Of a stretch of DNA of 64,000 bases, positions 34,844 through 48,100 are shown one piece after another; the stretch's first letter is position 1, and every line of letters begins with the position of its first letter. Made by a program: the position numbers and the translations under genes. A model generated the notes under the pieces. That model did not search any database, was not told where the DNA came from, and worked only from the letters and a program-made list of their open reading frames with translations. The stretch lies in assembly GCF_033568475.1 (NCBI RefSeq), contig NW_027331831.1:9424001-9488000 (forward strand), given 5' to 3'. The stretch is from Henckelia pumila. Its lineage: Eukaryota > Streptophyta > Magnoliopsida > Lamiales > Gesneriaceae.

Positions 34844-37800
34844 ATGTCAAATTTAGCAAAGATTGAATTCGTTGCGCTCGATATCACTGAAAAGAATTAT
34901 ATGTCATGGACTCTCGATGTAGAGATGCATCTTGAGTCATTGGGTCTAAGTGATACCATCAAAGAAATTAATATATCAACCTCACAAGATAAAGCAAAGA
35001 CAATGATTTTCTTACGCCGACATCTTGATGAAGGGTTCAGAAAAAGACTCAATGATTTTATGGAAAGAATTAAAATAAAGATTTGAGCATATAAAGAAAG
35101 TGATACTTCCGACCGCCCGTGATGAATGGAATACGTTGAGATTCCAAAACTTTAAAAAAGTTAGTGATTATAATTCTGCGATGTATCGAATAGTCTCGCA
35201 ATTAAAATTCTGTGGACTTTAAGTCACAAAGATGGAAATGCTTGAGAAAACATTTTCCACTTTTCACACATCAAATATAACTTTACAGCAACAATATAGA
35301 GTGCGTGGTTTTACGAGATATTCTAAACTCATTGCATGTCTTCTTGTGGCGGAAAAGAACAACGAATTGTTAATAAGAAATCATTAATCCCGACCCACTG
35401 GATCAACGGCATTTCTTGAAGCAAATGTCGTAATGAAAAATGAAAACCAAAATCAAAGACATAGACCAGATTTTGGTCGTGGACGAGGTCGAGGACGTGG
35501 GCGTGGACGTAAAAATGATCGCGGTCGTGGTCATGGGCGTGGATATGAAAATAATCGAGATAGTTACTTCAATAACTCATCTCAAAAGAACGTCACGAAC
35601 CACCCACCAAAAAGGCAGCATGAAATGAAAATCACTCAAAAAGATCTGAGAGTGTTTGTTATAGATGTGGCACTCCAGGACATTGGTCACATATTTGTCG
35701 AACCCCTGAGCACCTATGTAAGCTCTATAAAGAATCGACAAAGGAAAAAGAAAAAGAGATCAATTTTGTTGAAAATAGTGATCATTTAATTGGTTCAACT
35801 AGTTTCAATGCTGCAGATTTTTTGAATGATTTTGAAGACATTGATTAAAATATTGGTGGGACTAGATTGTAACAAATTTGTATTTTTCATGCATTCTTGT
35901 ATTATAAAGCATGTTATATTTTGCATTTGTATTGTACTTAAATTTTTTTTATTGCATTTTTGTGAAGTTTGATATGGAAAATGCAATGAGCAAACATGAA
36001 AATAATATCATGGAAATTTGCATACCGGATAGTGGTACAATGCACACTATTCTGCGAGATGAAAGATATTTCTTGGAAATAAAACCAACAAAAACAATGG
36101 TGAATACCATATCAGGTCCTATAGAATTGATTGAAGGTTGTGGTAAAGCACAATTTTTGTTACCAAATGGTACAAAATTTCTGATAAATGATGCTTTATA
36201 TTCACCACAATCGAAAAGAAATTTGTTGAATTTTAATGACATATATTCTCATGGATATGATACTGAGACGATAACTGATGGAAATCAGAAATATATGTGT
36301 CTTACCACATATAAATCAGGAAAAAAATATGTGGTTGAAAAATTATCAATGCTTCCTACTGGATTGAATTATACACATATAAGTCCAATCGAATAAAATA
36401 TGATGGTTAATAGTTCTTCAATATTAACAAATTAACATGATCGATTGGGACATCCTGGTTCAATAATGATGCGAAGAATTATTGAAAATACGCATGGTCA
36501 TCCATTGAAAGACCAGAAGATTTTTTCAGAATAATAAGTTTCAATGTAAAGTATGTTCTCTTGGAAAACTTATTATAAGACCATCGCCAGCTAAAATCCA
36601 AACAGAATCACCCATATTTCTTGAACGCATTCAGGGTGATATTTGTGGGCCAATTCATCCACCATGTAGACCATTTTGATATTTTATGGTATTAATCGAT
36701 GCCTCTAGCAGATGGTCACATGTATGCTTATTGTCAACTCGGAATGTGGCATTCGCAAGATTAATGGCTCAAATAATAAAATTGCGGAATCAATTTCGCG
36801 ATTAGACAATCAAGAAAATAAGACTTGATAATGCTGGAGAATTTACTTCCCAAACTTTCAATGACTATTGTATGTCAATGGGAACTACTGTTGAACATCT
36901 TGTTGCTCATGTTCATACACAGAATGGATTAGCTGAATCATTGATTAAACGTCTACAACTGATTGCTAGACCAATGATTATGAGAAAAAAAACTCCCTAT
37001 TTCTATATGGGGACATGCAATTTTACATGCTGCGGCATTAATTCGCATCAGACCAAGTGCATATCATAAATTCTCCCAATTGCAGCTTGCATTTGGTAAA
37101 GAACCAAATATTTCTCATCTAAGAATTTTTGGATGTATGGTGTATGTGCCTATTGCACCACCTCAACGATAAAAAATGGGTCCTCAAAGAAAAATCGGTA
37201 TTTATATCGGTTATGATAGTCCATCAATCATTTGATATCTTGAGCCTCAAACAGGCGACGTGTTTACAGCACGCTTTGCTGATTGTCATTTTAATGAAGA
37301 AATCTTCCCAATGTTAGGGGAAGAAAAGAAACACATCGAAAAAGAAATCACATGGTATGTACCATCATTGTTACATTTGGATCCAAGGACCAAACAATGT
37401 GAGAAAGATGTACAATAAATTGTGCACTTGCAAAGAATTGCAAATCAAATGCCAGATGTATTTGCAGACACAAAAGGGGTAACAAAATCATATATACATG
37501 CTGTAAATGCCCCTGCTCGAATTGAAATTCCAAAGAAACAAATTGAAGATACTCGTGATGTCATAAAACGCTTGAAGCGTGGAAGGCCAGTCGGTTCCAA
37601 GGATAAAAATCCTCGGAAAAGAAAAGGCATAGAGAAGCACGATTATCATAAAATAGAAAATGGTGTTCCAGAAGAAACACCTGATGATGAAAATGTTCTG
37701 TCAGAACCACAAACTGACGAGAATCGTGAAATCTCTATCAATTATATTAATACTGGAAAAATATGGAACCGAAAATACATTGAAGATATTGATGAGATAT

Positions 37801-39458
37801 TTTCTTATAATGTGGTTTGTGACATCATAAATGAAAATGAGGATCATGAACCAAAATCTTTTGGTGAATGTAAAACTCGTCATGATTGGGTCAAATGGAA
37901 AGATGCCATCCAGGTTGAATTGGATTCGTTGAATAAACGTAATGTTTTTGGACCTATAGTCCTCACACATGAAGATGTAAAGCCCGTTGGATACAAATGT
38001 GTTTTTATTCGAAAGCGAAATGAGAAAAATAAAATAATCAGATATAAAGCTAGACTTGTTGCACAAGGTTTTTCTCAAAGACCTGGAATTGATTATGAAG
38101 AAACGTATTCTCTTGTTATGGATGCAATTATGTTTCGATATTTGATTAGTTTGGCAGTGTCTGAAAATTTATAAATGTGTCTTATGCATGTTGTTACAGC
38201 TTACTTATATGGATCACTTGATAGTGATATATACATGAAAATCCCTGAAGGATTTAAGATGCCTGAAGCACAAAGTTCAAAACCCAGAGAATTTTATTCT
38301 GTAAAATTGCAAAGATCATTATATGGGTTAAAGCAATTCGGCCGAATGTGGTATAATCGGCTAAGTGAGCACTGGATAAAAAAGGGATATGTAAATGATC
38401 CAATATGCCCTTGTGTTTTCATCAAGAAAACAATATCCGGATGTGTAATTATTGCTATATATGTTGATGATTTAAACATCATTAGAACGAATAAAGAAAT
38501 TCAAGAAGTTATGATGTACTTGAAGGAAGAATTCGAAATGAAGGATCTTGGAAAAACCAAGTATTGTCTGGGTTTACAAATCGAACAAAAAGAATGTGGA
38601 ATTTTTGTTCATCAGACAAATTATACAAAAAAGATCCTTAAACGTTTTAATATGGATAAATCAAATCCATTAAGTACTCCAATGGTTGTAAGATCATTAA
38701 ACATAGAAAATGATCCATTTCGTCCATGTGAAGATGATGAAGTTATTCTTGGTCCAGAAGTACCATATCTAAGTGTCATTGGTGCCCATATGTATCTTGC
38801 AAATTGCACTAGACTTGATATATCTTTTGCTGTAAATTTATTGGCAAGATTCAGTTCATATCCAACAAAGAGGCACTGGAATAGAATTAAACATATATTC
38901 CGTTATCTACGAGAAACGACAGATTTGGGACTTTTGTACTCAAAAGACACCAATCAAAGTATCATTATTTATGCTGATGCTGAATATTTATCTGATCCAT
39001 ATAAGGCACGTTTCCAAACCGGATATGTATTTACTCGTGGAGGCACCGCAATTTCTTGGCGTTCACAAAAACAAACACTCGTAACAACTTCATCAAATCA
39101 CGCCGAGATTATTGCATTACATGAAGCAAGTCGTGAATATGTATGGTTAAAGTCAATGACCAAACATATTCAAACATCGTGTGGATTGACAGTAGACAAG
39201 AAGCATGTGACACTATATTAAGATAATGCTGCATGTGTTACTTAAATGAAAGAAGGATACATCAAAAGTGACAGAACCAAACATATACCCCCAAAGTTCT
39301 TTGTCTACACTCAAGAGCTTGAGAAAAATAAAAATATTGATATCTGTTATATTCAATCAAGTGAAAACTCATCAGATCTCTTCACAAAGGCACTTCCCAC
39401 GACGATATTCAGAAAGCATATATACAACATTGGGATGCACAATCTACGGAATATGTGA
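34844..39458 (+). pseudogene. Degenerate copia gag-pol
   Basis: Pieces in copia order can be read: gag from MSNLAKIEFVALDI (34844), interrupted at about 35084; an arginine-glycine-rich tract near 35470-35540; a frameshifted zinc knuckle near 35650-35700; protease with PDSGTMHTIL (about 36030); integrase near 36430-37060 with HTQNGLAESLIKR; reverse transcriptase from about 37870, with YVDD at 38460-38471; RNase H up to 39458. At 38172-38174 an in-frame stop is followed by MHVVTAY where copia enzymes have an aspartate in MDVVTAY, so a catalytic residue is also lost. It cannot make an active polyprotein. Confidence 0.88.
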
Positions 39459-39611
39459 AGAATCACTCATGTTAACATGAGAGGGAGTTTACGTGGCTGC
39501 ACTCTTTTTTTCTTGCTATGGTTTTTATCCCACTGAGTTTTTCCTAGTAAGGTTTTTAACAAGACAACATAAAACACGTAATAAAGACAATCATCATATG
39601 ACGATCATCAT

Positions 39612-39623
39612 CACAAAGGGGAG
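39612..39623 (+). other. Polypurine tract of the older copia element
   Basis: CACAAAGGGGAG directly precedes the 3' LTR. Confidence 0.7.
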
Positions 39624-39886
39624 TGTTGAAAATATATGATTTTATTACTGTTGAATATTGAATGTTGAATATTGAGTTGTAAAATATTGAAAATTAGTGT
39701 GTGATGATGTAGATGATGATATATTAATTTTTGGACTAATCTCAAATGTGGATCTATAAATAGGTCTTCATTTGTGATAAAAAACACAATTGAGTTGAGA
39801 GAAAAATATTATAAAGTGTAGAGTTTGATATATTTTGAGTTTTGGAGTATTTACTTTTTACCGTAAATTTTTACTTTTTTACAACA
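39624..39886 (+). repeat. 3' LTR of the older copia element
   Basis: It is a full-length 263-bp direct copy of the 5' LTR with about seven substitutions. Confidence 0.9.
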
Positions 39887-39938
39887 CTAATCAAAATATT
39901 TTTAAAATAAAAAACGAAAGTGTGCGGTAAAAAATTAC

Positions 39939-41746
39939 TGTTCTAAAAGGCGCCGCTAGACAATAAGTTGTTACTCATTGTCTCGATTTTTAAAAAATCG
40001 ATGGTTCTAGGCTGAGTTGGAAAAACGACCACCTACGCGGCTAACAAACTTCCTAGGCAGTTCAAAATTTTTTAAGAAAAAATTATATTTAAAAAGAGTT
40101 ATTTGCACCAGCCACCCCTGTGACATATTGAAAATGCAGACTTCTTCCCTGTGAAATTTTAATAGGCATCTTCAACCCTAACTTTTTAAAAAATTAGCAC
40201 ACTCGCCCCTTCAGATGAGTGCTTGTTGCGCACACGCCCCTCATGAGACTGGGAAAAGATTTTGATATTTTTTTTGCACCAAATACCCCTGTGAAATATT
40301 AAAAATGCATATTTGACCCCTGTGAAAATAATTTTTAAATCTATTCAACTCATAATATATAATTTTTATTAAAATCTAATTATAAAATATTTAGAAAACA
40401 TTTTTCGTTTTATTAATTTATTTTTAATTTTAAATTTATTATGATTATATAATATTTTTTAAAAAATATTATTTGTTTATCTTGTTATCATTATTTTATT
40501 AAACTTTCTTTTTGTTTCCAACTTCTCCATTAAAAATGCATTCATAAACGAGATTTAAATACCTAAAAGTACCAAAATATTAAATCAAAATGATAAGTGA
40601 ATGATAAGTACTAAACATTTTTAATTTTATTTATTTTTATTTTTAATTTTTAATTTTTAATTTAAAATTAATTTATTTTTAAATAAAATTATTACTTTAT
40701 CTCGTTATCATTATTTTATCAAATCACTTCGTTTTTTCAACTTCTTCATTAAATATGATTCATAAATAAATATTTAAATATCTAAAAATATCAAAATATT
40801 GAATCAAATGATAAGTTCATGAATGTTACTTTTTTGATGTAGAATTATATTAGCATGTTATTTTTTTTTATTATTTATTACAAATTGTGCAATGCATATT
40901 CTCGAAAAATTTAAATTTTGGTTCAATAATATATAGTTCTAAATCAAAAAAATAATATGTTTGAACTTATCAGTTTAGTTCAATATTTTGGTACTTGAAA
41001 TTATTTAAATATTTGTTTATGAATGCATGTTTAATGGAAAAATTGAAAATACGAAGTGAATTTAATAAAATAATGATAACAGGATAAAATAATAATATTT
41101 TTAGAAAATAATTAATTAATGATAATACATTTAAAATAAAAAATAATAAATAATAAAACAAAAAATATTTTCTAAATATTTATAATTGTATTTTATTAAA
41201 AATTATGTATTATGGGTTGAATAGATTTAAAAATTATTTTCACATGGGTTAAATATGCATTTTTAATATTTCACAGGGATATTTGGTGCAAAAAAAATAT
41301 TAAAATATTTGTCCAGTCGCATGAGGGGCGCGTGCGCAACAAACACTCATGTGAAGGGGCGAGTGTGCTGATTTATTAAAAGGTTAGGGTTGAAGATGCC
41401 TATTAAAATTTCATAGGGGAGAATTGTGCATTTTCAATATTTCACAGGGGTGGTTGGTGCAAATAACTCTATTTAAAAATATTAATTAACTTTTTTTTGC
41501 ATGTTTTGTTGACATATACGCATATAAAAAATTTATGAACATCAATAAGCATGGTTGAAAAAATATTAATGAAAATGTTGAATACTTTTTTTATGCATAT
41601 TTGGACTTATTTTTGATATTATAAAATATTATGTATATTTTTTTAAAACACAGTCTAATAATCATTTAGACGACTGACTAGGCACCTAGATGCTAAACGT
41701 TCGGTGGCCGCACACCCGCTTACACCTAGCGTTTTTTAGAATCTTA
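39939..41746. mobile_element. hAT-like GCCTAG-family element carrying a nested foldback element
   Basis: The left end TACTGTTCTAAAAGGCGCC and the right end, the complement of AAGATTCTAAAAAACGCTAGG, resemble the ends of the elements at 12097-12625 and 13337-13774. Inner words such as CTAGGCAC and CCTAGATGC recur. Most of its length is a later foldback insertion (40096-41469). Ends are diverged and no target duplication could be fixed. Confidence 0.5.
40096..41469. mobile_element. Foldback element, 1.37 kb, with 10-bp target duplication
   Basis: The ends are long inverted repeats of about 330 bp starting GAGTTATTTGCACCA; both arms hold CACCCCTGTGA, GCATCTTCAACCCTAAC and CACTCGCCCCTTCA. TATTTAAAAA flanks both ends (40086-40095, 41470-41479). 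The middle is AT-rich without coding sequence. Long arms and a 9-11 bp duplication suggest a Mutator-type foldback. Confidence 0.8.
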
Positions 41747-42184
41747 GAAACGTGGCATGAGTTTTTCCCGATAAATTGATGTTAGGGAATTTTCTACCTA
41801 AACTAATGTATATAAGTGGCATTTGAACCCAAAATCTCATGGTTTTGAGATTCCACTCTTATAATTAGACTAAAAAAAATCCTTCGTTAAATATATCATG
41901 AAATTTTTATGAGCGTATTTTGGTACTAAAAATTTTACGATGCTTTGGCTTTGCTACAAGAAAAATACACGTCTTGGAAAATCCAAATGAGAAAGAAGCA
42001 AATGAAAAAAACAAAAGATTCCTTGTTACGAAATAAATAGTAAATACTGACATATACGTTGGGCTGTGGGAGAACATATTATTGGATTGTGGTCCGTGGA
42101 TGATGGGCCCAGTACCACTAACCAAACCCACTCTATTACACACACACACGGTTTTTGGCGGGTGAAGTGTTGTCATTAATTTTA
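41747..42184. other. Intergenic between two inserted elements
   Basis: No gene is seen. At about 41826-41875 the words TTTGAACCCAAAATCTCATGG and CCACTCTTATAATTAGAC look like a decayed reverse-strand tRNA-related repeat, without enough structure to call. Confidence 0.4.
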
Positions 42185-42193
42185 AATTAATTT

Positions 42194-43494
42194 GGAAAAA
42201 TTAGCATTTTGGTCCTGTAAGTTGACTTCTTTTTTGTTTTGGTCCTATATGTTGGCTTGTTTTGGAAAAGATCATGTAACTCAATTTTTTTTTTTGAATT
42301 TAGTCCTATATGTTGGCTTATTTTGGTTTTGGTCCTGTAAATTGGTTTGTTTTTTGGTTTTCGTCCTGTATGTTATCAGAATTTGAAATTTAGAAGTTGA
42401 TCTCTAATTATTTTTGTAATAAATATTTTTTATTCTTTCATGTTTTATCTGCTTATTGGTTTGAGATAATTACAACTAACTAATAAAAAAATATTTTTTT
42501 ACGCTTAAACTTTTTTAATCTAAATAATTTAATAAAATCTAAAATATGTTAATTTAATGTATTAAATATAACATACTTTTGTTCTTTTAAAAAGTAACAA
42601 ACAAACATTCATTTATATCATTCTCAACTGTAACTTTGATTTTTTTATTTATTTGGCACTAAGTGTTCGCCCACTTAGCACCTATTAATGATCATATAAA
42701 TAAGTTCCAACCTAAATTAACAAAATTAGCTAAAAAACTAAAAATATATTTAAAACATACTTTCGTTCTTTTAAAAAGTAACACTCTAATATATTTTTTT
42801 ATCGTTCTCAACTATGGTTGACTTTTTTTGTTCCGCTTTTCTCGAAAGCAGAGCTTTTTAGGTATGTTTCACTTTTATCACGCTTAATCGCCACTTAAGC
42901 GTGCTTTTTAGAACACTGCAAATAAGCAAAATTTTGTTGCTCCCTCCGGTTTCGGCGACGGAGGAAAAATACAAAAAAAAAAAAATCAAGTTATTGTACC
43001 TTTTAGAACATAATTATTATTTTAAAAAATAATTAGAAGGTCAACATCTAAATTTTAAACCTAATTTATTTGATTATAAAATCATAAAAAAATATTTATT
43101 ATAAAAGCTTAAGCGGTGAAGTTGGAAAGTCAACTTCTAAATTCTAAATTTAATTTATTATTTTAAAATAAAAAATATAGGCGCTTATTCTAACTTAACC
43201 GAGCTTAATTTTGTCTAAACCGTATCTTTTCCATGACCAAAATAAAAAAACAAGTCAACTAATAGAACCAAATCCAAAAAAAATCCAAATTCCTGTACTT
43301 TTTTTCAAAACATAACTTGTATAGGACCAAAATCAAAAAGTAAGTCAACTTATAGGACCAAAACCAAAACAATCAACATCTAGGACTAAATCCAAAATAA
43401 AAACAAAATTACAGGATCTTTTCCAAAACAAGCCAATATACAAGACCAAAACCAAAATGAAGCCAACATACAGGACTAAAATGTTAATTTTCCC
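42194..43494. mobile_element. Foldback element, 1.3 kb, with 9-bp target duplication
   Basis: The left arm repeats GGTCCTGTAAGTTGACTT and GGTCCTATATGTTGGCTTG; the right arm carries the complements (AAGCCAACATACAGGAC). The arms are about 200-300 bp and enclose about 800 AT-rich bases. AATTAATTT flanks both ends (42185-42193, 43495-43503). A short GCTTTTTAGAACACTGC near 42897 resembles an end of the GCCTAG family and may be an older nested piece. Confidence 0.75.
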
Positions 43495-43503
43495 AATTAA
43501 TTT

Positions 43504-44779
43504 AATGCGGAAAGGATGTTAATCTTTTTAATTAATTAATCTATATCTATACTATTTAATATTTATAAAGACTGAAGGTCTTTGAGTAACTATTTTTTGG
43601 TGTATCATGACACACCTAAAATAACTTTCAATTCCCTTCAAAAAAAAAAAATAACTTCCAATTTTACCTTTTATCCACATTTTTCTCAATTTCTTTTTTT
43701 CTTCCACTTTTTTTTTTATTATATTAGCATATTAAATTATTATTATCTTCTCAATAACTAATTTTCTAATTTTAATTACTAAATAATATATTATTTTATA
43801 AATAAAAATTCATAAAATATTTATATATTATATCACATACGCAATTGCGTGTGCTTCTGTTTCTAGAATCAATTAAGTTTGAGATAAATTTACGATTATA
43901 TATTAATTTAATTTCAAACAAAACCAAAATTTTTGGACTAATTAGTTATTTTATATGGCCTCTTCTTTTCCTTAGTTTTTGATTTGAGTTTTTTCTATTT
44001 ATCAAAATATACTCAATTTGTATTGTCATTCACATTTGTAAAATTAATATGTTTATTGCTCTTGGTATTTTTCAGGAAACGATGTACAAAAATTTTACCA
44101 TCTTTCGTTTTCTAAAAGATGCCCTGTGCAACGAAGTACTAGTTTTTAATTATTTTCAAATAGTATATTTTAATCCTAACTCAACCGTCGGCTTCAAAAT
44201 TAATCTATTCAGTAGCTGCAAAATATATTTCTTTTATTACAATGCCAACTTACTTTAGTTTCCTATATGCGATTTTAAAAATTATGATAAATAATATCCT
44301 TTAAATGATTGGTTTTATTTCATTAATTAATGATTTCAATGGGAAATTCCTAAAATAAATATCTAGAATGATTTTTTTAAGCTTATCTATAATGTTAATT
44401 ACTCAAAAAATCGTGGTTAAATTTGTTAATCATTAAACGCAAAAATAAATAGAAAAAAAATTAAAAAATAATCGTTATTTTTATTTTTTGTTAACTTATT
44501 TTTTTTTTTATCAAATTTCCGTAACAGATGATTTTCCGTTTTTATTTTTTTATTAAATATCTTTGTTATTTTTGTATTATATCTTACAAAATTAAAAATT
44601 TTAATTAAGCATAATATCTTAAAAAATACTAATGTGTAAAAGAAAATATTTTTCATAGTCATAGTTAATACATTTGTGTATATTAAAATTTTACAAAATA
44701 AAAAATAAAAATAAATAAATTAATATTTAATATTTATCTACATAACGTAAATAAAATTCAAATGATATCTTTATACAAT
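43504..44779. other. AT-rich intergenic stretch
   Basis: No gene or clear repeat is seen. Short frames at 44049-44258 and 44426-44662 are low complexity. Confidence 0.4.
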
Positions 44780-45140
44780 AAAATCAAGTTGTTAAGATCT
44801 GTGATAGCTGGTTCCTGTATTAGGTCATTGATCTCTAAGGCACATACATCTACATAGCCAAGATCTTCACACTTGCACTGCCACTAATGAGTCAGTCGCC
44901 AACTGAACATCGCAAAATCTTTTGTGGTATAGTTTATTGACAAATCCAATTTGTTAATAAATGGGTTGGTTTATTTGTTTTCCGAATGCCATTAGAAGTC
45001 GTCCTTGTTCACCCACACCGTAGCTGCTTAAATTCTCATTCACACAAGCATCCACATTTAATTTTAGAGCACTGCTGTTCGGCTTGCTCCACTTTCTGTG
45101 ACCAGCTTGTCTCTCATGTTTATCCTCTGTCTCCACTCTT
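44780..45140 (-). pseudogene. Fragment of a non-LTR (LINE) RNase H-like domain
   Basis: On the minus strand KWSKPNSSALKLNVDAC, then SSYGVG and EQGRLLMAFGKQI, match the start of the RVT_3 RNase H fold (W..P..G..KLNVDA, then GxG). After a frameshift VQLATDSLVAVQV follows, resembling the later ETDSLLAVQ motif. Only this 3' domain is left; no reverse transcriptase is nearby. Confidence 0.6.
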
Positions 45141-45185
45141 CGAGCATCATTAATTATATATGATAATTATTATATGTTTCCATAT

Positions 45186-48100
45186 AAATTTCAATAACAA
45201 GAATACAATAATAAAAAAATAAAATAACTATTGGTAATATTCATATATTACTAAAACAAGTAAGCAAAAAGTTTTTTGAAAGATCTATTTAATTAAGTAT
45301 CAATTACAATTCTCTAACTAAAAAGAATTCGACGTTCGTTTAAATTTTCAAAATCTTCAATGATAGCTTCTATGCTCACATTTCTAGCAATTTCTTTCTC
45401 AATATATATCATTAATACGTCTGATAGAAAAATCATCCTCCATTTTGCTCCGAAGCCTTGTTTTCACAATATTTATCGCATAAAATGATTGTTCTATAGT
45501 AGCAGTGGAAACCGGAAGAGTAAGCACAAGTACGATCGCTCTAAAAACAAGGTTGTATGTGACAGATTTGTTGGTCTTCACCAATCATTGACATAACTCT
45601 GAAATGTTTGAAAGAATTTTATAGTCAGACCCTTTGACTACATTATACTCGTAATGCTTCAACTGAATCTCCAATTGCTCTTTTTCATCTCTCGTAAAAT
45701 CTTGTGCATAAAATTTGTCAACTAGTTTACATATATCTGCAATTTTGAAAAACTCCACCACATTTTTAGGATTTAAGGAATTACTTTGAATAAGCAACTC
45801 CATGGCATCATCACTAAAGCACCCATTAATTTCTTGCAATTGTGAATCTATCGTAGCATAAAAGAGGTCTACTTGATAATTATGCTCAATAGTGAAATTG
45901 CCTTGTCGAAGACAGGCTCGACCTCGTCCATCAATATATGGAGCATTGAAATCAGGAATATCAATGTTCCAAACTTCACAAAAGGACTTCACTTCTACAA
46001 GCAAATCATCCCATTTGTTATTCCTCATCCGCTGTAGTAAATTTTTGGTAGATAATACAAGCTCCATTGCATTTATTATATACTGAGACTTAATTTATTA
46101 AGCTTGACAAAGGATTCTGTGATCCCTATAATCTCTTTCATAAGATGCAAGATAAATTCAAAATTAAAAGAAGTCATTAATCATAAACATATGTAGTATC
46201 TGCTCATTGAGAAGGAATTCCATCCTCCATAACATTAAGCAACACTGTACACGATGCACTGAACAACTTATTTAGGCCTGCCAATGATCTCAAATGAGAA
46301 CTCCAACGCATATCAATAGCTCGCTGTAAAGTACATATCTAATTAAGTCCACGCCCTGTCTTGAGTTCATTAATAGCAATCAAATGTGCAATATCATCTG
46401 CATGAGCATTCTTCAATTCATCATTGCGTTTACATGAAGAATCAACAATATTAACTATAAAGGTTAATTTATCAAAAAATTGATGAATAAGTGTCACATT
46501 TTTTGATGCTGCAACTAAATCCAGTTGTAACCGATGAGCAAAACAATGAACATAATAAGCACTTTTGCACTATTTTACAATCAAAGTTTGTAATCCATTA
46601 AACTCGCCCCTCATATTACTAGCACCATCATAACCTTGGCCTATAATATTTTGAACATCCAAATTATAGTGAGCCAAAACATAATATATAGCATTCTTTA
46701 AAGTCAAAGCAACAGTATCAGATACATGAAAAAATCCCAAAAAAACGTTCTTGAATGAATCCATTAGTATCGATAAACCTCAATAATATAGATTTTTGCT
46801 CTCTTTTTGACTCATCTCGGGAGTCGTAAAAAATTATGCAATACTTGAAAAATCCAATTTGTTAACGAATTGAATTTTTCACTCTTAGTGTAAGCACATG
46901 AAGTATTTGTTTTTGAATATCATGACTCGTATACTTGACATTCTTTGGAGCTCTCGCAATTGCCTTTGAAAGATCGTCAATATACATGGTTAGCACATCC
47001 AAGAATTCAAGAAAATTATCACGATTAGATGAACTAGATTTCTCATCATGACCTCTAAATGGAATTCCCTGAAGTGCAAGCAATCATACCACATGTATGT
47101 GAGCCTTTAACCGAATATGATTGGTTGTATCTTTTTCAGCATTAAAATTTTCAAATCTCCTTGATATATGTTGTGGTTGGTTCATCAAATCATCACATGC
47201 CTTTTCAGCATTACGGTAGAGTGAAGATACATTATCTTTTCTTACATGAGCTAAGAAAGCAAAAGCTTTTCCATTCCTTACTTTCTTCCAATTACAAAAC
47301 CCATCAACAGTAAATGCATTTTGACTTGAGCACCACAATGACTTGTGAAGATAAAACATGGAAAGCAATATACCTTATATTTAGCGGGTGGATACTCCAA
47401 CCAAGGAAATTGTTCATATCAAGCATACTGAAATCTTCGAGGGTGCTTAATATTTTTATTAGTGGATATTCTCCAAGAATAGGTTGATATGCCTTTAGAT
47501 TCAAATAAGTTCGACGAATCTCTTCTCGTTGGTTATGATGATATTCCCAAATTTGTCGACGCAATCATGGATCATGCTCCAAAGAAGCGAGATCAACCTC
47601 CTCACTTTCTATATTTTTGAATCTTTTAGGAGGAATTTCAGATGGAAGATCATTTTTTTATCTTGTTGATGATGCCATAACAACAGTTGTATCTTGTTCA
47701 TTTGCTCTCTTCTTTTGAAAAAAACTTATCAAGTGTAACAGATTTTTCTATTTGAAGTATACTAACCCTGTGACAACGAAAAACTCAAATTTAGCTATTC
47801 AAATCTTTCCAAGCTCATCCAAAATTCAACCTTGCAAATTAAATCACATCATTCAAGCATAAATCCGTATAGAGATCACAACTCTACTAAGTAAACACAA
47901 AACTAACCAGATATACAAATTAAATGTCAAAAAATTTATTAAAAAAAAACAGACACAAAACCTACCTAAAATAAAAAAATTAAACAAAACACTGTTTATC
48001 ATCAATTTATTTGTTACAATTTTCTATAGTTTCATGTGTGCTTTTAAGGTTTAATACTTTAATTAATTAGTCTAAGTGAGAGTTAATTAAAATCATGTAT

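Larger units (their letters stand above)
33761..39886 (+). mobile_element. Decayed but structurally complete Ty1/copia retrotransposon
   Basis: Two 263-bp LTRs (33761-34023, 39624-39886) start TGTTGA and end ACAACA, flanked by the 5-bp duplication CTAAT (33756-33760, 39887-39891). After the left LTR comes a primer site, CGTTATCAGCATGAAG. Before the right LTR lies the purine tract CACAAAGGGGAG. The inner 5.6 kb holds gag, protease, integrase, reverse transcriptase and RNase H remnants in the copia order, with many stops and frameshifts. The LTRs differ at about seven of 263 sites by eye, so it is clearly older than the copia element at 49248-58853. Confidence 0.92.

Noticed and set aside
41821-41875. 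tRNA-like remnant on the reverse strand
   Set aside because: Only a weak T-arm-like similarity is seen; there is no full secondary structure.
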